Source: Cymodocea nodosa
Lineage: Eukaryota; Streptophyta; Magnoliopsida; Alismatales; Cymodoceaceae
Assembly: GCA_036874045.1 (NCBI GenBank)
Contig: JAZBRI010000011.1
Coordinates: 4,960,001 to 5,024,000 of the forward strand
Direction of reading: 5' to 3'
DNA: 64,000 bases
The notes beneath the pieces were generated by a model that saw only the letters and a program-made list of their open reading frames with translations, made no database searches and had not been told where the DNA came from. Every line of letters starts with the position of its first letter. Position 1 is the first letter of the stretch. Positions 59,085-64,000 of the stretch are shown here, in pieces. A program made the translations under genes and the position numbers.

Positions 59085-59863
59085 ATGGTTATTGGAAATG
59101 GTAATTTTTCTTTGTATGAAGGCTAAAATCTTAATCGTCCTCCTTTATTTGATGGAATACATTTTGAATATTGGAAATATAGGATGACAATATTTCTTCA
59201 GAGTATAGATCATAAGTTGTGGTTCATGATTTCTAAATCATATAATCCCTTAATTACTCCTTATAATACTTGGACAGTTACTGAAAAAGAAAATGAAACT
59301 CTGAATGCAAAAGACTTAAATATCTTATTTTGTGCATTGAGTTATGAACAGTTCAGTAAAGTGTCAGCATATAAATCCACTTAAATGATTTGCTAAGTCA
59401 CAACAAATTAAAAATGAAGAAAGAAATTACCTTTGAAATTAATTCAAATTCTGAAATATCCATTGATTCTAACGAGGATTTGATTTTGCTAACTAGGAAA
59501 TTCAAAAAAACATGAAAAGCAAGGAAACAACAAAGAAATAGAAATGACAAACCCTCAATGTCAAAGTCAGTAAATGAAAAGAATTCTTCATCTAGAAAGT
59601 ATGTATGTTACAACTACAAGAAACTTGGACATCTTTCTCTAGATTGTCCTACAAAGAAAAATGAAAAGCAAAGTAGGACAAATCGAAAGAAAGCTCAAAA
59701 AACTTAGAAAAAGTTTTATAAGAAAAATGCTTTAAAGGTCACTTGGGATGATACATCAGAAGAGTCTAAATCTAAGGAATCATCATCAAAATCTTCACAT
59801 TCAAAAGAAAAACAAGAGTTAGAAGATGTTGCTCATGTGTGCTTCATGGTAGATGAGTCTAAG
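59085..59863 (+). pseudogene. gag: B3 gag, internally deleted, intron-less
   Basis: MVIGNGNFSLYEG, a stop, then HFEYWKYRMTIFLQSI and YEQFSKVSAYKS. At about 59380 most of the capsid domain is missing and the frame shifts into the region after it. The zinc knuckle reads CYNYKKLGHLSLDC, with the second Cys changed to Tyr. The segment ends VCFMVDESK at 59863 and continues without interruption into KKTTSKW of the protease: the precise intron-less junction, of the same length as in B2. CTAAG^GTAAG precedes the ATG. Confidence 0.87.
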
Positions 59864-61330
59864 AAGAAAACAACATCAAAATGGATTTTAGATAGTGGAG
59901 CATCAAGTCACATGATCGGATAGAAAAGCCTACTGAAAAATTTTACAAATACCAAGAAAGGAAGTGTAATATTTGGAAATAGAAGCAAGGATAAAATCAT
60001 AGGTATGAGTAATGTTCAAATAACTCCTACTTGTGTTATTTCAAATGTACTATATATAGAAAACCTAGGATTTAATTTGATGAGTGTTATAAAACTAATT
60101 GATAATGGATACTATGTATTGTTTGAAGATAATATATGCAAAATTGTTGATAAAATTATAGATGAACTTAAGTTTATTATTAAAAGAAAAGGTTTTGTAT
60201 GTATTTTATCTTTACATTCTGGTGTAGTTGATTTAAATTCATGTTTGCTAGCTAGAACTAGTGATGCATATCTTTGGCATAGAAGGATCGAGCATATAAA
60301 TATGAAATCGTTGCATAAATTATCTAAAAAAATTTAGTGAGAGGTTTACTAAAGATTAAATACTCAAAGGATTCCATGTGTAATGCATGTGAGTTAGGTA
60401 AACTTCATAAAAACTCTTTTAAATCCAAAATTGATATATCATGTAAAAGAGTCTTAGAACTTATACATATGGATCTATTTGGACCAACAAGAATCATGAG
60501 TCTTGGTGGTAAATGGTATGTATTTGTTTTAGTAGATGACTTCTCTAGATACACTTGGGTATATTTTCTAGCAACTAAGACAAAAGTTTTTGAAATGTTT
60601 AAAATGTATTGCAATATTATTTAAAATGAACAAAGTGTCTCTATTCAAAAACATAGGAGTAATCATGGTATTGAATTTGAAAATAATCAAATAGATAATT
60701 ATTGTAAAGATCATGGCATTGATCACAGATATTCTTTTCTTAGAGCACATTCTCAAAATGGTGTTGTCGAGAGAAAGAATCGATCACTTTAGGAAATGGC
60801 CAGAACTATGTTGAATGAACATAATTTACCTCAAAACCTTTGGGCTGAAGTAGTGAATACAGCTTGTTATATTATCAATAGAAGTCACTTAAAACCTCTT
60901 GTTAATAAAACTCCTTTTGAAATTATGTATGATGGGGTTCCAAAAATTTCCTATATGAAACCATTTGGCTATAAGTGTTTTATTCTTAACACTAGGGATA
61001 AAAGGGATAAATTTCAAGCCAAAGCGGATGAAGGAATTTTTGTAGGTTACTCTACTAGAAGTAAAGCATATAAAGTTTATAATAAGACTTCTAGAACCTT
61101 TGAAGAAACCCTTCATGTAAGCTTCAATGAAAATTCTTTTAGAGAATTACAATCTAAAGCAGATAATGATGATATGATCAATTTCCCAAAAGAATTAGAG
61201 ATTAATAGAAAGATTGAAGATTTATTTGAGAAAATCAAAAATATGAACTTAAATGATCAAACTAATGATCAAAGTGATGTACTTTCAAATGTTGATGAGA
61301 ATATTGAGGAGAATCATAGAAATTGGTGTT
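59864..61330 (+). pseudogene. pol: B3 pol, protease and integrase
   Basis: TTSKWILDSGASSHMIG keeps the protease DSGAS. The pre-integrase region (60005-60337) and IN (60337-60624) follow: CNACELGKLH (Asp to Asn between the Cys), HMDLFGPT, then a degraded second Asp region (NHGIEFEN, Asp to Asn), and GVVERKNRS with the Glu (about 60765). The C-terminal part 60796-61330 is open: LWAEVVNTACYIINRSHLK, KPFGYKCFILNTRD, GIFVGYSTRSKAYKVYNK. The loss of the second catalytic Asp would inactivate IN. Confidence 0.9.
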
Positions 61331-61411
61331 TGTTGAGTATTTTGTTTTGATGATGTGTGCTGAATGAAAATAATCATATTTGCTTAATTACTATTGCTTG
61401 TGAAAAGAAAA
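61331..61411 (+). repeat. B4 5' LTR stub
   Basis: First part of a SirB LTR, matching 42626-42710. It joins gag at ATCAATT, a string present both in the LTR (near 42714) and in gag (near 44951). Confidence 0.85.
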
Positions 61412-61958
61412 TACTATCAATTCAGGAATCATGAGATTTAAATGTTTATACCATGAATGAACTTATAGGAAACTTAATTGCTTATGAAGTTCAATTAAAT
61501 GAATCACTAAATCACAACAAACTAAAAATAAAAAAGAAATAGCCTTTGAAATTAATTCAGATTCTGATATATCTACTGATTTTGTCGAGGATTTGATTTT
61601 GCTGACTAGAAAATTCAAGAAAGTATGGAAAGCTAGGAAATAGCAAAGGAACAAAAATGATAAACCCTCAACGTTAAAATCACTAAATGACAAAAAATCT
61701 TCATCTAGAAAGTATGTATGTTTCAACAGCAAGAAACTTGGACATCTTTCTCTAGATTGTCCTATAAGGAAAAATGAAAAGAAGATGGCTTAGAAAACTC
61801 AAAAAAAGTTTTACAAGAAAAATGCTTTGAAGGTCACTTGGGATGACACGTCTGAAGAGTCTGAATATGAGGAATCATCATCAAAATCTTCACATTCAAA
61901 AGGAGAACCAGAGTTAGAAGACATTGCTCATGTGTGCTTGATGGCAGATGAGTTTGAG
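61412..61958 (+). pseudogene. gag: B4 gag, zinc-knuckle part
   Basis: Begins after the capsid core (ESRDLNVYTMNELIGN-type remnant), with a frame change near 61540. The knuckle reads CFNSKKLGHLSLDC, with the second Cys replaced by Ser. The acidic stretch KVTWDDTSEESEYEE leads to HVCLMADEFE at 61958, the exon-like boundary before GTAACATC. Confidence 0.85.
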
Positions 61959-63118
61959 GTAACATCTGACCCTAAAAGTCATTCAGATTTTAACTTTGAT
62001 GAATTATTATATGCTTATCATGCATTATTAGAAAACTTAAAGGTTGTAAATTGGAAAATAAGAATATCAGAAACTCTTTATCTATTGTGAAAGAAGAAAA
62101 TTATTTCCTGTCTACCACTTTAGAAATGTTTAAATGTGATAATGAAAATCATACTAGAGATTTGCATAAATTTTGATTTAATGAATGTGTCTTGCATGAA
62201 CAAATACAGAATACAAATGCTGAGAAATTAAAGATAGAATCTAAAAATGAAATGTTGAGAAAAAATATAAATGATCTTGAGTTAGAGATTGATAAATTAA
62301 AAATGAGAGCGCTAGATTTAAATTCTACTATTGAGAAATGGAATTTAAGTCAAACTAAGTTAGACAAACTAACTAGTACCCCTGCGGTATCATATAAATA
62401 TGGCTTAGGATTTGATTATCTTGAATATCCTGAATCTCAAGCCAATAAAGGATTTATTAGTTAGAGTTCAAGTAAATCTAAGACTAAAATTCGTTTTATC
62501 ATGAAACAAGGTAATAAATATGTAGAAGTAGGTACTTCAAGGGATGAATCATGCAGTAATAATATAAATCAATGTGATTTGTCTAAATGTACTTCTAACA
62601 TGACTATTAATGTTTCTAAAAATCTTGTTTCTTGTTCTGAAAATTCAATTTCTAATGTTTCTAAAATTATAAAGAATCGTAGTAAACTGAAAATTCAAAA
62701 ACCTGAGCATGAAATTCAAAACACTGGTATTAGACCAATTATTAGTTTTACATGTTCATTATTTGAAAATTCTTGTGCAGAAAAAGATTTTGTATGTATT
62801 GAAAATTCAAATACAAGTACAAAATCTTGGTATGAACTTATTGAAATGTATGAGCATGACAAAAATAAATTAAAATTTGAAAAAAATCGGTTTGGTCTTG
62901 ATTATACTACATCTGAAAACAAAAAGAATGATTATAAGAGCAATAATGCTATATGTGAGTATGAAGCTAATGATAAATCAATAGTACTTACAACTAATAA
63001 GAATGTAAATGATAATGTTAAACTGTTTTTAAACAAAAAGAAGAAATATGCGTTTAATGAACTTGGTCCTCAACAACATTGAGTACCAAGAAAAAGTTTT
63101 TCTTAATTTGTTTTGCAT
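61959..63118 (+). other. B4 intron-like segment encoding the gag tail
   Basis: 1160 bases from GAG^GTAACATC to TTTGTTTTGCAT; the final AG has become AT. It encodes the coiled-coil tail (LRKNINDLELEIDKLKMRAL, FIMKQGNKYVEVGTSRDESC, NELGPQQH) with one frameshift and several stops, and closes with TAA at 63104-63106, as in Bplus. Homologous to 45516-48474 minus the solo LTR. Confidence 0.72.
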
Positions 63119-64000
63119 GAGGAAACAATATCAAAATGGATCTTGGACAGTGGATTATCAAGACACATGACCGAACAGATAAGTCTACTAAAAAATTTTA
63201 CAAATACCATGAAAGGAAGTGTAATATTTGGAAATAAAAGCAAAGATAAAATCATAGGTATAGGCAATGTTCAAATAACTCCTACTTGTGTTATTTTGAA
63301 TGTACTATATGTAGAAAACCTAGGATTTAATTTGCTAAGTGTTATAAAACTAATTGAGAATGGATATTATGTAGTGTTTGAAGATAATGTATGCAAAATC
63401 AATGATAAAAATATAGATGAACTTAAGTGTATTGGTAAAAGAAATGGTTCTTTATGTATTTTATCTTTACCTTCTAATGCAGTTGATTTAAATTCATGTT
63501 TGCTAGCTGAAACTAGTGATGCATATTTGTGGCATAGAAGGATCGGGCATATAAATATGAAACTATTATATAAACTATCTAGAAAATATTTAGTAAGAGG
63601 TTTACCAAAGATTAAATACTCAACGGATTTTATGTGTGATGCATGTGAGTTAGGTAAACTTCACAAAAACTCTTTTAAATCCAAAACTGATATTTCAAGC
63701 AAGAGAGTCTTAGAACTTATACATATGGATCTATTTGAACAAACAAGAATCATGAGTCTTGGTGGTAAACGGTATGTATTTGTTTTAGTAAATGACTTCT
63801 CTAGATACACTTTGGGTATATTTTCTAGCATCTAAGATAGAGGTTTTTGAAATGTTTAAAATGTTTTGTAATTTTGTTCAAAATGAACAAAGTGTCTCTG
63901 TTCAAAAACTTAGGAGTGATCATGGTATGGAATTTGATAATGATCAAATGGATAATTATTGTAATGAGCATGGCATTGATCACATATTTTCTTTTCTAGG
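63119..64000 (+). pseudogene. pol: B4 pol, protease and integrase, cut by window end
   Basis: EETISKWILDSGLSRHMTEQ: protease DSG is kept, but the following Ala is Leu. The pre-integrase region is open, WHRRIGHIN and CDACELGKLH are intact, and HMDLFEQT has lost the Gly-Pro of the usual HMDLFGPT. A frameshift near 63810 precedes the second Asp region (SDHGMEFD, about 63918). The window ends before the catalytic Glu. Confidence 0.9.

Larger units (their letters stand above)
58216..61330 (+). mobile_element. SirB copy B3, intron-less, both ends truncated
   Basis: Partial 5' LTR, PBS, gag with an internal deletion, and protease through the IN-RT linker. It ends at 61330, where an LTR start (TGTTGAGTATTTTG) interrupts the RT linker (HRNWC). 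Like B2, it lacks the intron-like segment. Confidence 0.87.
61331..64000 (+). mobile_element. SirB copy B4, intron-containing, continues past window
   Basis: Starts with about 80 bases of LTR (TGTTGAGTATTTTG onward) that jump into mid-gag, then the gag zinc-knuckle region, intron-like segment, protease and integrase to the window edge. The LTR remainder, PBS and gag start are deleted. Confidence 0.85.

Noticed and set aside
59040..59863. Intron-less B2 and B3 as independent random deletions
   Set aside because: Both junctions fall at the same codon boundary, exactly at GT and AG of the long copies; random deletions in this window (50538, 59380, 61411) instead show microhomology and frame loss.

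Overview
The window is plant nuclear DNA, strongly AT-rich, and consists almost entirely of LTR retrotransposons nested in one another. I found no host gene, tRNA, rRNA or bacterial feature. The lineages (Ty1/copia Sirevirus-type pol, Athila-type Ty3/gypsy pol, plant-type primer-binding sites) point to an angiosperm. I cannot name the species.

Three Sirevirus-like copia families and two gypsy families are present, named here for convenience. SirA is at the left edge on the minus strand, plus a solo LTR at 45639-47427. SirB has five copies: B1, B2, Bplus, B3 and B4. SirC has one copy. AthG is one Athila-like gypsy element, and D is a solo gypsy-type LTR.

Target-site duplications (TSDs) and split LTRs give the nesting. 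B1 (minus, 5520-58196, TSD TTATG) lies in a SirA LTR. AthG (10651-40230, TSD GTAGA) lies in B1. SirC (10679-27404, TSD TTGTA) lies in the 5' LTR of AthG. B2 (minus, 18845-26340, left end lost) lies in the 3' LTR of SirC. Farther right, Bplus (42626-57954) interrupts the pol of B1 and itself carries the solo SirA LTR (TSD ATTTG) and solo LTR D. B3 (58216-61330) and B4 (61331 to the window end) are deletion-scarred plus-strand copies.

All coding regions are broken, mostly by in-frame stops of the C-to-T type, so these are old, silenced copies. Three architectural features stand out. (1) SirB carries an intron-like GT...AG segment of about 1.16 kb between the zinc-knuckle part of gag and the protease. 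It contains the gag stop codon. It is present in Bplus and B4 and precisely absent from B2 and B3, where gag and pol run in one frame. This suggests splicing as a Gag versus Gag-Pol switch, with spliced RNA occasionally reverse transcribed. (2) AthG has its capsid-type gag ORF downstream of integrase, while a CCHC zinc knuckle sits upstream of protease: a split, permuted gag. (3) SirB carries a 755-codon accessory ORF between pol and the 3' LTR, preceded by TATA-like sequence and the same short motifs that crowd its LTRs.
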